In this document: piece after piece, positions 1 to 5,300 of the stretch
How positions within the stretch are numbered: position 1 is the stretch's first letter
Layout of the letters: the number at the start of each line of letters is the position of its first letter
Assembly: GCA_012517645.1 (NCBI GenBank)
Contig: JAAYUR010000517.1
Span: forward strand, 1 to 6,194
Direction: 5' to 3'
DNA: 6,194 nt
Source: Treponema sp.
GTDB taxonomy: Bacteria > Spirochaetota > Spirochaetia > Treponematales > UBA12059
Notes under the pieces: model-generated
The model's database searches: none
What the model saw: the letters and a program-made list of their open reading frames with translations, nothing else
Told to the model about the DNA's origin: nothing
Position numbers and translations under genes: made by a program

Positions 1-389
1 AAGGACGCTCCGCAGCCGCAGGGAGTGCTCTCCGGTTCGGGAACGGCCAGGCCCTTTTCGGCGAGCACGGCCCGAGCCTGGGCCAGCCATGTGTCCTGGC
101 CGTGGCTTCGGAGGTGGTCCAGATGGGCGGCCACGGTGTTCATACCCTTGGGCATGATGTTCTCCAGGACCCGGCGCTCGTCGTACTCCTCCACCTCCCG
201 CTCCACGGTCCTCAGGGCGCCCCGGGGGCACTCCCCGATGCAGGCCCCCAGCCCGTCGCAGAGGCTTTCCCCTACCAGGCGCGCCTTCCCGTCGATGATG
301 CGAAGGGCGCCCTCGTGGCAACCCCCGGCGCAGAGGCCGCAGCCGTCGCACTTCTCCTCGTCGATCTCGATCACCGCTCGCGTAGCCAC
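1..389 (-). CDS. 4Fe-4S ferredoxin-like protein, 3' end outside window
   Basis: This is a probable electron-transfer protein of the cytoplasm. Reading from a GTG at 389, the frame is open for 129 codons to the window edge. The N-terminus has an exact clostridial-type cluster motif, Cys14-x2-Cys17-x2-Cys20-x3-Cys24. The second motif is Cys44-x5-Cys50-x3-Cys54-Pro (CDGLGACIGECP), in which the usual middle cysteine is Leu47. That leaves seven cysteines in the two motifs, which could mean one 4Fe-4S and one 3Fe-4S or unusually ligated cluster (inference). Further on come an HLDHLRSHG segment (about 92-100) and a Cys-Gly-Cys-Gly tail that continues past the edge. The GTG start is supported by a GGAGG eight bases upstream. 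The gene lies 94 bases downstream of the Rrf2 regulator gene, behind an AT-rich gap holding an operator-like sequence. The physiological partner is unknown; ferredoxins of this sort can sit beside hybrid-cluster protein genes, but none is visible here. Confidence 0.85.
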   Translation of the reverse strand, partial: MATRAVIEIDEEKCDGCGLCAGGCHEGALRIIDGKARLVGESLCDGLGACIGECPRGALRTVEREVEEYDERRVLENIMPKGMNTVAAHLDHLRSHGQDTWLAQARAVLAEKGLAVPEPESTPCGCGAS

Positions 390-397
390 CCTCGTAT

Positions 398-402
398 CCT
401 CC
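398..402 (-). promoter_or_regulatory. Ribosome binding site deciding the ferredoxin GTG start
   Basis: The minus strand reads GGAGG here, with eight bases before the GTG at 389. No ATG lies in frame before the first cysteine motif, so this site fixes the start of the ferredoxin-like gene. Confidence 0.75.
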
Positions 403-411
403 GAATCTAGT

Positions 412-442
412 ATTATCAAGCAAAATGGAACCAAAATACCGT
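412..442 (-). promoter_or_regulatory. Putative promoter and degenerate Rrf2 operator upstream of ferredoxin
   Basis: The gap is conspicuously AT-rich for this genome. On the minus strand a GATAAT (417 to 412) makes a reasonable -10 box and would place the transcript start near 405, giving a short leader that contains the GGAGG. No good -35 box is found at 16-18 bases. That region instead holds an imperfect inverted repeat at 425-442, which on the plus strand reads TGGAAC-CAAA-ATACCG at its core. It matches 11 of 18 positions of the perfect repeat in the Rrf2 promoter (1040-1057), including ATACC and TGG at the same spacing. I infer that the neighbouring Rrf2 protein may bind here. The match is by eye only. 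Confidence 0.4.
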
Positions 443-483
443 TATTCCGTTATCAGCCTCTTTCCGTCGTTCCGGGCATCCAC

Positions 484-1038
484 CTAGGCCCGGCCGGTCC
501 GCGCCGGGGTTGAAGGCTCCGGACTCGTCCGGGCGAACCGGGGGCCCGACGCTGCCCGCCCGCTTCCCGAAGATCCGGCCGTCTTGTTCCGGCCGCCCGC
601 GGGCCCGGATAGGAACCGGGGGACCCCGTCCCGTAGGATATCCGCGATGGTGCGATGCCCCAGGTAGGCCACGAGGCCCTCGGCCTGCCTGGAAAGGTCG
701 TGCCCGAAGATGCAGGCCGAAGGATCGCAGTGGTCCGGGCTGAAGGGGCAGAAGTCCCCGGTCAGGGGTCCGTCCACCGCCTCGATCGCCTCCCGAAACG
801 AGATGGCCCCGGGATCCCGGGCCAGGCTGAACCCGCCGTGTGGCCCCTTGACCGAGACCACGAGCTCGGCCCGCACCAGGCGCTGCATGACCTTGGCCAG
901 GTGATTCCCGCTGGCCCCCATGGCCGCGGCCAGGTCCTTGCCAAGGATCCTTCTATCCGGCTCCGCGGCCAGGGCGGCCAAGGCGTGCACCGCGATCAAG
1001 GATGCGTCCGAAAGATGTATGATTCCGTTTACCGGCAT
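484..1038 (-). CDS. Rrf2-family FeS-type transcriptional regulator
   Basis: This is a winged-helix DNA-binding regulator of the Rrf2 family (IscR, NsrR, RsrR, CymR). The winged helix spans about residues 10-75. The likely recognition helix is at 43-60 (begins SGNHLAKVMQRL), and the wing is VKGPHGGFSLAR at 63-74, a hallmark of the family. Three cysteines, Cys97, Cys104 and Cys109 (C-x6-C-x4-C), sit where family members ligate an iron-sulfur cluster, so FeS-based sensing of redox state, NO or iron is likely. The conserved part ends near residue 137. About 45 further residues rich in Gly, Ser, Pro and Arg make the protein longer (184) than the usual 135-165 and look disordered. The ATG at 1038 lies only 9 bases after the -10 box, so the mRNA would be nearly leaderless, unless translation starts a few codons later. 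The promoter suggests autoregulation. The ligand and subfamily cannot be settled. Confidence 0.9.
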   Translation of the reverse strand: MPVNGIIHLSDASLIAVHALAALAAEPDRRILGKDLAAAMGASGNHLAKVMQRLVRAELVVSVKGPHGGFSLARDPGAISFREAIEAVDGPLTGDFCPFSPDHCDPSACIFGHDLSRQAEGLVAYLGHRTIADILRDGVPRFLSGPAGGRNKTAGSSGSGRAASGPRFARTSPEPSTPARTGRA

Positions 1039-1039
1039 T

Positions 1040-1057
1040 GTGGTATGACAATACCAC
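1040..1057. promoter_or_regulatory. Perfect inverted repeat over the -10 box, likely Rrf2 operator
   Basis: The plus strand reads GTGGTAT-GACA-ATACCAC: two perfect 7-base arms around a 4-base centre, 18 bases in all. It covers the whole -10 box of the Rrf2 promoter and ends one base before the start codon. Rrf2 regulators bind as dimers to palindromic sites and commonly repress their own genes, so this is the best candidate for the autoregulatory operator. A degenerate copy occurs at 425-442 before the ferredoxin gene. Confidence 0.7.
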
Positions 1058-1076
1058 TAAAGATCCGGTTTGTCAA
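1048..1076 (-). promoter_or_regulatory. Near-consensus sigma70-type promoter of the Rrf2 gene
   Basis: On the minus strand a perfect TTGACA (1076 to 1071) is followed, after exactly 17 bases, by TATTGT (1053 to 1048). Transcription would begin near 1041-1040, two or three bases before the ATG at 1038, which predicts a leaderless or nearly leaderless transcript. Both boxes are covered by inverted repeats, described separately, so a repressor bound at either would block RNA polymerase. Confidence 0.75.
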
Positions 1077-1080
1077 CCGG
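1065..1080. promoter_or_regulatory. Second inverted repeat over the -35 box
   Basis: The plus strand reads CCGGTT-TGTC-AACCGG, with perfect 6-base arms and a 4-base centre. It spans the TTGACA box of the Rrf2 promoter. Its centre lies 24 bases from that of the repeat at 1040-1057. It has the same arm-and-gap geometry but mostly different bases. It may be a second, weaker site for the same protein or a site for another regulator. It could also fold as a hairpin at the 3' end of the upstream operon, but no T tract follows, so I do not call it a terminator. Confidence 0.45.
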
Positions 1081-1118
1081 TTTTCCGGCGCCTTCCCGGC
1101 GAGACGAAAAGTGCGCGC

Positions 1119-1454
1119 CTAGCGGGCTGTCGGACTTCCGGCGCAGCGGTCGTCCAGACGGACCAGGTAGATCGCGGGCTCCTCGTAGGGGTGGGCGGCT
1201 CGAAGGGCCGAAAGGACGGGCTCCACGAGGTCGTCCGGGAGGACAAGCTCGACTCGATCCTCGGTCACCCGCTCGTCCCTGCCGGTGATGCCGATAAAGG
1301 GCGACGCCCCGGGCCGGGGCCGGAAGCGGCCTTCCCCCCGGACCGTGAAGGCGCAGCGATCGTAATCCCCGATCCGGCCCGCCCCGGCCCGGAAGCAGGC
1401 TTCCAGCACGGATTCCGTGTGGTCCGGGGACACGAAGAAGGTCAGAGTGTACAT
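1119..1454 (-). CDS. Stand-alone NIF3/YqfO-type domain protein
   Basis: This 111-residue protein resembles the PII/CutA-like domain that is inserted in larger NIF3/YqfO proteins and also occurs alone at about 100 residues. The diagnostic segments are GAGRIGDYDRC at 24-34 and HPYEEPAIY at 88-96, with a beta-rich start (MYTLTFFVSP). No signal peptide or membrane segment is seen, so it should be cytoplasmic. PII/CutA-like folds usually form trimers and bind small ligands or metals, but the role of the free-standing version is not established. The last 10 residues or so, after LVRLDD, are not conserved-looking. The start at ATG 1454 is 12 bases after the stop of the eight-cysteine protein; its ribosome site is weak (AAGGCG). 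It is the last gene of the five-gene operon; the next 80 bases hold the Rrf2 promoter. Confidence 0.82.
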   Translation of the reverse strand: MYTLTFFVSPDHTESVLEACFRAGAGRIGDYDRCAFTVRGEGRFRPRPGASPFIGITGRDERVTEDRVELVLPDDLVEPVLSALRAAHPYEEPAIYLVRLDDRCAGSPTAR

Positions 1455-1466
1455 GGGTACTTCGCC

Positions 1467-1664
1467 TTAAGCCCGGGATCGGTCCCGAATATAGTTTTCG
1501 ATCGAGCGGTCATAGGTTCGCTCGGCGGCTTTGGAGAAATAACAGGCCGGCAATTCCCCGGCGACCCGATGGTAGGCCAGGCACTCGCAGCAGAGTCCCC
1601 TGCGTCCGCAGGGGTAGGTGCAGTTGCAGGACGCGGCGTTGGCCGCTTGGGTGCAGGGTTTCAC
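1467..1664 (-). CDS. Small eight-cysteine DUF6485-like protein
   Basis: This is a 65-residue protein with eight cysteines, at 4, 13, 15, 19, 25, 26, 28 and 41, arranged in CNCTYPC and CCEC clusters. A conserved-looking tail follows (ELPACYF and AERTYDRSIENYI). I recognise the pattern as the DUF6485 family of small anaerobe proteins, whose function is unknown; a zinc or iron-sulfur site is the obvious possibility (inference). No signal peptide is present. I place the start at GTG 1664, not at the longer ATG frame to 1907. The GTG has a GGAGG six bases upstream, and the longer frame runs in another phase through the real upstream gene. The GTG overlaps the TGA of the DUF3820 gene by four bases (GTGA), so the two are probably translationally coupled and present in similar amounts. 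Confidence 0.85.
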   Translation of the reverse strand: MKPCTQAANAASCNCTYPCGRRGLCCECLAYHRVAGELPACYFSKAAERTYDRSIENYIRDRSRA

Positions 1665-1891
1665 GTTCGGCCTCCGTTCCGGACAAGCGGGCGAAGAAGA
1701 CCCTCCTGTCCGTTCTCCTTGATCGAGTAGAGGGCGGCCAGCTGTTCCCCGATTTCTCCCTCCGGCCAGCCCGCCCGTGCGAACCATACCACGTAGGCCT
1801 CCGGGAGGTCGATCAGCAAGGTGCCCGCGTACCGCCCGAAGGGCATCCGGGAATTGGCAAGCCGAAGGAGGAATCCGGGGTCGTACAGCAT
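1661..1891 (-). CDS. DUF3820-family small protein
   Basis: This 76-residue protein matches the DUF3820 family (also called the putative quorum-sensing-regulated virulence factor family). It has the MPFGRYAG segment at 16-23, LIDLPEAYVVWF at 26-37, a GWPEGEIGEQL stretch at 41-51 and IKENGQEGLLRPL at 57-69. The family is typically 70-80 residues, so it looks complete. It has no signal peptide or membrane segment, and its biochemical role is unknown. The start at ATG 1891 agrees with the family's usual ML-x-DP opening. A clear Shine-Dalgarno is missing at normal distance; a GGGAG lies about 15 bases upstream, so it may depend on read-through ribosomes from the SDR gene 45 bases before it. Its stop overlaps the start of the DUF6485 gene. 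Confidence 0.88.
   Translation of the reverse strand: MLYDPGFLLRLANSRMPFGRYAGTLLIDLPEAYVVWFARAGWPEGEIGEQLAALYSIKENGQEGLLRPLVRNGGRT
1671..1675 (-). promoter_or_regulatory. Ribosome binding site deciding the DUF6485 GTG start
   Basis: GGAGG on the minus strand lies inside the end of the DUF3820 gene, six bases before the GTG at 1664. It favours the 65-residue product over the longer in-frame extension. Confidence 0.7.
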
Positions 1892-1936
1892 GGGGACGAA
1901 GGTACACTCCCGACGGGGGCGGGGTAAAGCCCGGCC

Positions 1937-2710
1937 CTACAGGGTCCCCTTGTAGGCGCCTCCGTCCACGGCGATCATGGATCCCGTTACATAGGACGCC
2001 GCGGGGGAAAGCAGGAAGACGGCTACGTTCGCGAACTCCTCCGGGGTGGCCATGCGGCCCAGGGGAAAGTCCCGGGCGCGCTCGGCCATCTCCGCCTCCA
2101 CGGTCGTGCCCTTGGCCGCCGCGTTCGAAGCGATCAGCTTCGTGGCCCGTTCCGTGGCCGTCCAGCCGGGTAGGATCGAGTTGAACCGGATTCCCTGGCC
2201 GCCCAGCTCGAGGGCCAGCGACTTGGTCAGCCCCACCGTGGCGGCCCGGACGGAGTTGGAGAGGATCAGGTTCTGGATAGGCTGCTTGACGGATACGGAG
2301 GTGACGGTCAGGACACTGGCCGCCTTGGAACGGCGAAGGTGCGGAAGGGCGGCCCGGATGAGCCGCACGGCGCTCAGGAAGCAGAGGTCCACCGCCTTGG
2401 ACCAGGCCTCGTCGTCGAAGGATTCGAAGGCCCCCGGGGGCGGTCCTCCGGCGTTGACCAATAGGAGGTCCAGGCCGCCCAGGATTCGGGAGGCCTGATC
2501 GACCACGGATTCCGGCACGCCCGCCCGGGAAAGGTCGCCCGGCACACCCTCGGCACCGATATCCCGGCCCGCCCGGGCCAGCTTGTCCGGGTCGCGGCCG
2601 TTAACCACGACCCGGGCGCCCTCCGCTGCCAGGAGACGGGCCGTGGCGAAGCCGAGCCCGCTGGACGCCCCCGTCACGAGGGCCCGCAGGCCCCGCAGCC
2701 CGAGATCCAT
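1937..2710 (-). CDS. SDR-fold protein lacking the catalytic Tyr-Lys pair
   Basis: This 257-residue protein is a full-length classical-size short-chain dehydrogenase/reductase with a Rossmann fold. The dinucleotide site TGASSGLG is at 13-20 and NAGGPPPG at 86-93. The Ser strand (VLTVTSVSV) is at 133-141, and the C-terminal LPGW and YVTGSMIAVDGG segments are intact. The usual YxxxK active-site motif is replaced: in the line SNSVRAATVGLTKSLA, Ser151 stands at the Tyr position and Arg155 at the Lys position. A described SDR subgroup related to beta-ketoacyl-ACP reductase shares such a non-canonical tetrad, so this looks like family identity rather than decay. NADPH-dependent reduction by the standard mechanism is therefore doubtful, and the substrate is unknown. 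The ATG at 2710 lies four bases after the FKBP stop, which implies coupling. It should not be named FabG. Confidence 0.9.
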   Translation of the reverse strand: MDLGLRGLRALVTGASSGLGFATARLLAAEGARVVVNGRDPDKLARAGRDIGAEGVPGDLSRAGVPESVVDQASRILGGLDLLLVNAGGPPPGAFESFDDEAWSKAVDLCFLSAVRLIRAALPHLRRSKAASVLTVTSVSVKQPIQNLILSNSVRAATVGLTKSLALELGGQGIRFNSILPGWTATERATKLIASNAAAKGTTVEAEMAERARDFPLGRMATPEEFANVAVFLLSPAASYVTGSMIAVDGGAYKGTL

Positions 2711-2714
2711 GGCG

Positions 2715-3404
2715 TCACTTCGCCTTTTCGATGGAGAGGAGTTCGACCTCGAAGATCAGGGGCGTGTTCGGGGGGATGACCCCGCCGGCTCCCTCGGCCC
2801 CGTAGGCCAGGCTGGAAGGGATGAAGAGCTTGAACTTGCTTCCCACGGGCATCAGCTGAAGGGCCTCCACCCAGCCGGGGATCACCTCTTCCACGACGAA
2901 TTCGGCGGGCTCGCCCCGCTCCACGGAGGAGTCGAAGGTCTTGCCGTCCGTGAAGGTCCCGGTGTAGTGGACCTTCACGGTGTCCGTGGGCTTGGGCTTC
3001 TGGCCGGTGCCCTCCGTCAGGACCATGTACTGAAGGCCGCTCTCGGTTGTCTTGACTCCATCCTTCTTGCCGTTTTCCGCCAGGAAGGTTTTTTCCTTTT
3101 CAGCCAAGTCGGCGTTCTTTTTCTCCTGGGCTTCCATCACCGCCGTTTGGATCAGTTCCTGGGCCTTGGCCATGTCCATGGAGGGTTTGTCCTTGTCCAG
3201 GACGTCCTTGATTCCCTTGAGGAAGGAAGAGTAGTCCAGGGTGACATACGCCTCCTTCAGGCTGTTCCCGATGGCGACCCCGAAGGCGTAACTGACGTCC
3301 TTTTTCGAGGCCTTGGGCGCCTCGCCCTCCGCGGGCTTCGTCTGCCCCTTGCAGGAGAGGAGGATCAAGGAGGCGGCTAGAGCTGCAAGAATAAACTTCT
3401 TCAT
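2715..3404 (-). CDS. FKBP-type peptidyl-prolyl cis-trans isomerase lipoprotein
   Basis: This protein should assist folding of exported proteins by isomerising Xaa-Pro bonds. Its 229 residues start with a lipoprotein signal peptide: MKKF, a hydrophobic stretch at 4-15, and the lipobox Leu-Leu-Ser-Cys ending at Cys18. It is thus expected to be lipid-anchored outside the cytoplasmic membrane. Residues 33-115 form an FKBP_N-like helical dimerisation region, and 120-226 the FKBP catalytic domain. Typical active-site positions are present: Tyr147, Phe157, Asp158, Val174-Ile175, Trp178, Tyr201 and Phe218. I chose ATG 3404 because it begins the signal peptide. The open frame extends to 3545, but that stretch crosses the promoter and encodes no plausible protein. 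The ribosome site is weak (GGACAGG just before the ATG). It is the first gene of the five-gene operon. An LLSC lipobox and this domain order are common in spirochaetes. Confidence 0.93.
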   Translation of the reverse strand: MKKFILAALAASLILLSCKGQTKPAEGEAPKASKKDVSYAFGVAIGNSLKEAYVTLDYSSFLKGIKDVLDKDKPSMDMAKAQELIQTAVMEAQEKKNADLAEKEKTFLAENGKKDGVKTTESGLQYMVLTEGTGQKPKPTDTVKVHYTGTFTDGKTFDSSVERGEPAEFVVEEVIPGWVEALQLMPVGSKFKLFIPSSLAYGAEGAGGVIPPNTPLIFEVELLSIEKAK

Positions 3405-3466
3405 AACCTGTCCAATAGGATAAGATAGGACGACGTACGTCCCCGGCCGTACAGGGCCTAGGGAAC

Positions 3467-3495
3467 AAGATAGAAGGAAAACAGAAAAACGACAA
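3467..3495 (-). promoter_or_regulatory. Probable promoter of the FKBP-led operon
   Basis: On the minus strand TTGTCG (3495 to 3490) and TATCTT (3472 to 3467) are separated by exactly 17 bases, within a T-rich tract unusual for this genome. The transcript would start near 3460 and have a leader of about 56 bases. The leader contains a perfect 10-base palindrome, GACGTACGTC, at 3432-3441. The boxes match the consensus only partly (four of six each), so the call is moderate. Confidence 0.5.
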
Positions 3496-3556
3496 GCCGT
3501 CGATCCCGGGTGTCGATTCGGGGGTCCTTCGTCCGGGTGTCCCAAGCTTCGCGCCG

Positions 3557-4414
3557 CTACGGCCTGCCCCGTCCTTCCTTGAGGCGATCCGCCAACTTCA
3601 GCCCGAGTACCGCGGCTCCCAGGGCGGCCAGGATACAGGCGCCCAGGCCGAGGTAGACCAGGATGGTCCAGCCCAGGGCGGAAAGGAAGGCATCCAGCAC
3701 TCGGGCTCGCCAGGCTCCCCGAACGGTCTCCCGCAGGGTGAAATGGATCGTGCAGAAGGAATTAAGCTCGCTGAAATCCCCCAGGGAGACCCCCAGTTCC
3801 TGGATTTGCCCTTCGATCTCCAGGATCCGGGTTTCCAGGTCGATCCGGTCGGACAGCTGGGCTCCCGTGTCGCGAAGCCGGGCCAGACCGTCCCGGGTTT
3901 TTTCCAGGGAGAGCCGTCGGGCTTCCAGGGCGCGGAAGTCCGAGGTCCGGTCCGTCTTGACGACGTCGGCGGAGCGCAGTCGTCCGATCGCCTTCAGGGT
4001 CTCCACGCTGGGGTCGAAGGCGTCCGGAACGACCCCCAAAGAGACCGATAGGACCCGGGAGCCCGGAAGTCCGTAGGAGTTTTCCCGCTGGACCAGGGCC
4101 TTGGCGCCCTCGACGGCCAGCTTTACCGCCGCGATATCGGAATCCCAGTTCTCGGTCCAGGATTCGATCCGGGACTCCTTCTCATACTTCTGCTCCACCA
4201 CCTGGGAGCCCGTTGCGGCCTGGTCCACGACGATCTTTGCGCTGGCGTAGTTCCGGCGCTCCTGGGGGGGGACGGAGGACGAAACCGTCTCCCCCGCGCC
4301 GATCCCGCGGAAGGGCGCCGTCCGGTCCCGGGTCAGCTCCCAGGCGAGCCGGGCCGCGAACAGGGCGACGAACAGGGCCGCCGCGGCTGCCAGGATTCTC
4401 CTCTTGCGTTCCAT
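3557..4414 (-). CDS. DUF4349 membrane-anchored coiled-coil protein
   Basis: This 285-residue protein has the layout of the DUF4349 family. There is an N-terminal membrane segment at 7-26 after a basic MERKRR start and an extracytoplasmic region. That region has a central beta-rich domain (about 55-150, with RVLSVSLGVVPDAFD at 120-134) and a predicted coiled coil at about 160-208. A second membrane segment lies at 247-273, followed by a short basic tail. The middle section probably faces the periplasm or outside. Members are often annotated only by domain and the function is unknown; some carry a lipobox, which is absent here. The start at ATG 4414 is supported by AGGAGGG four bases upstream. 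It follows the ZIP transporter gene by 19 bases and is the last gene of its transcript before the FKBP promoter. Confidence 0.8.
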   Translation of the reverse strand: MERKRRILAAAAALFVALFAARLAWELTRDRTAPFRGIGAGETVSSSVPPQERRNYASAKIVVDQAATGSQVVEQKYEKESRIESWTENWDSDIAAVKLAVEGAKALVQRENSYGLPGSRVLSVSLGVVPDAFDPSVETLKAIGRLRSADVVKTDRTSDFRALEARRLSLEKTRDGLARLRDTGAQLSDRIDLETRILEIEGQIQELGVSLGDFSELNSFCTIHFTLRETVRGAWRARVLDAFLSALGWTILVYLGLGACILAALGAAVLGLKLADRLKEGRGRP

Positions 4415-4433
4415 GGTCCCTCCTACCGGGCCC

Positions 4434-5246
4434 TCAACCCAGCGCTACGTCCAAGAGCATCATCAAGGCGAAGCCGCCCAGGGCGCCCAGGGTGGAGATG
4501 TCGGAATTCCCGGATCCCTGGGATTCCGGGATGACTTCCTCCACGACAACATAGATCATGGCCCCCGCGGCGAAGGACAGGGCATAGGGAAGGAGGGGCT
4601 GCACCGCGACGACCAGCAGGGCTCCCAGGAACCCCGCGACGGGCTCGACGATGCCCGAGGCTTGGCCGTACCAGAAGCTCTTGAACCGGCTCATCCCTTC
4701 CCTGCGAAGGGGGATGGAGACGGCGGCGCCCTCCGGGAAGTTCTGGAGCCCGATGCCCAGGGCGAGGGCGACGGCTCCCGCCAGGGTGGCTCCGGGTATG
4801 CCCGCGGACAGGGCTCCGAAGGCGACCCCTACGGCCAGACCTTCCGGAATGTTGTGCAGGGTGATGGCGAACACCAGGAGGATGGATCTCTGCCAGGAGG
4901 TCTTGGGACCCTCGGCGTCCTCCATCTTCGCCTCGATGTGCAGGTGGGGCAGGATCTTGTCCACGAGCTTCAAAAAGAGCCCCCCCGCCAGGAATCCGAC
5001 GACCGCGGGGATCCAGGGCACCATCCCCATGGTCTCGGCCATCTCGATGCCCGGAGCCAGGAGGGACCAGAAGGAGGCGGCGGTCATGACGCCCCCCGCG
5101 AATCCAAGCATGGCGTCCAGGATCTTCCGGTCGATTTTCTTGAAGAAGAAGACCATCCCCGCGCCCAGGGCCGTGACCCCCCAGGTGAAGAGGGTGGCCA
5201 GGAGGGCTTGGGTCGTGTGGGGAAGGACGGAGAAGGCTTGGAACAT
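4434..5246 (-). CDS. ZIP-family metal transporter, GufA type
   Basis: This 270-residue inner-membrane protein should import divalent metals such as Zn2+, and perhaps Fe2+ or Mn2+. It has about eight hydrophobic segments and the metal-site motifs of the family. The fourth-helix HNIPEG is at 131-136 (His131, Asn132, Glu135), and the fifth-helix QNFPEGAAVS is at 168-177 (Asn169, Glu172). An EP pair lies at 201-202 and an EEVIPE at 236-241. The third-to-fourth-segment loop has a short histidine stretch (PHLHIEAKMED, 100-110), as in other ZIPs, which may help bind metal. Length and residues match the GufA/ZIPB branch. The ATG at 5246 has an AAAGGA seven bases upstream. It lies 54 bases after the PLP-enzyme gene and 19 before the DUF4349 gene. 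Metal specificity cannot be decided from sequence; no Zur or Fur site is evident. Confidence 0.93.
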   Translation of the reverse strand: MFQAFSVLPHTTQALLATLFTWGVTALGAGMVFFFKKIDRKILDAMLGFAGGVMTAASFWSLLAPGIEMAETMGMVPWIPAVVGFLAGGLFLKLVDKILPHLHIEAKMEDAEGPKTSWQRSILLVFAITLHNIPEGLAVGVAFGALSAGIPGATLAGAVALALGIGLQNFPEGAAVSIPLRREGMSRFKSFWYGQASGIVEPVAGFLGALLVVAVQPLLPYALSFAAGAMIYVVVEEVIPESQGSGNSDISTLGALGGFALMMLLDVALG

Positions 5247-5300
5247 AGGATCATCCTTTCCGGGCGATTTCGGGGAGTTCCCGCGCGCCGATAGGGAGCG

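Noticed and set aside
489..508. GC-rich inverted repeat at the end of the Rrf2 gene
   Set aside because: Six-base arms of C and G arise easily at this GC content, and no T tract follows.
1665..1907. Longer ATG start for the eight-cysteine protein
   Set aside because: The extra 81 residues lie out of phase over the real DUF3820 gene; the GTG at 1664 has a good ribosome site and matches the family length.
2583..3380. Long plus-strand frame opposite the FKBP and SDR genes
   Set aside because: It spans two well-supported minus-strand genes and its translation shows no recognisable family.
3480..3502. Possible terminator after the DUF4349 gene: CGAC-GGCTT-GTCG hairpin followed by a T run on the minus strand
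   Set aside because: The stem is only four base pairs and overlaps the predicted -35 box of the FKBP operon; the T run is equally explained by the promoter.
3405..3545. In-frame 47-residue N-terminal extension of the FKBP gene
   Set aside because: It precedes a perfect lipoprotein signal peptide, crosses the predicted promoter and has no ribosome site or protein-like composition.
4404..5294. Long plus-strand frame opposite the ZIP gene
   Set aside because: It is the antisense shadow of a clear eight-segment transporter, with Gly/Asp/Glu-rich low-complexity translation and no domain.
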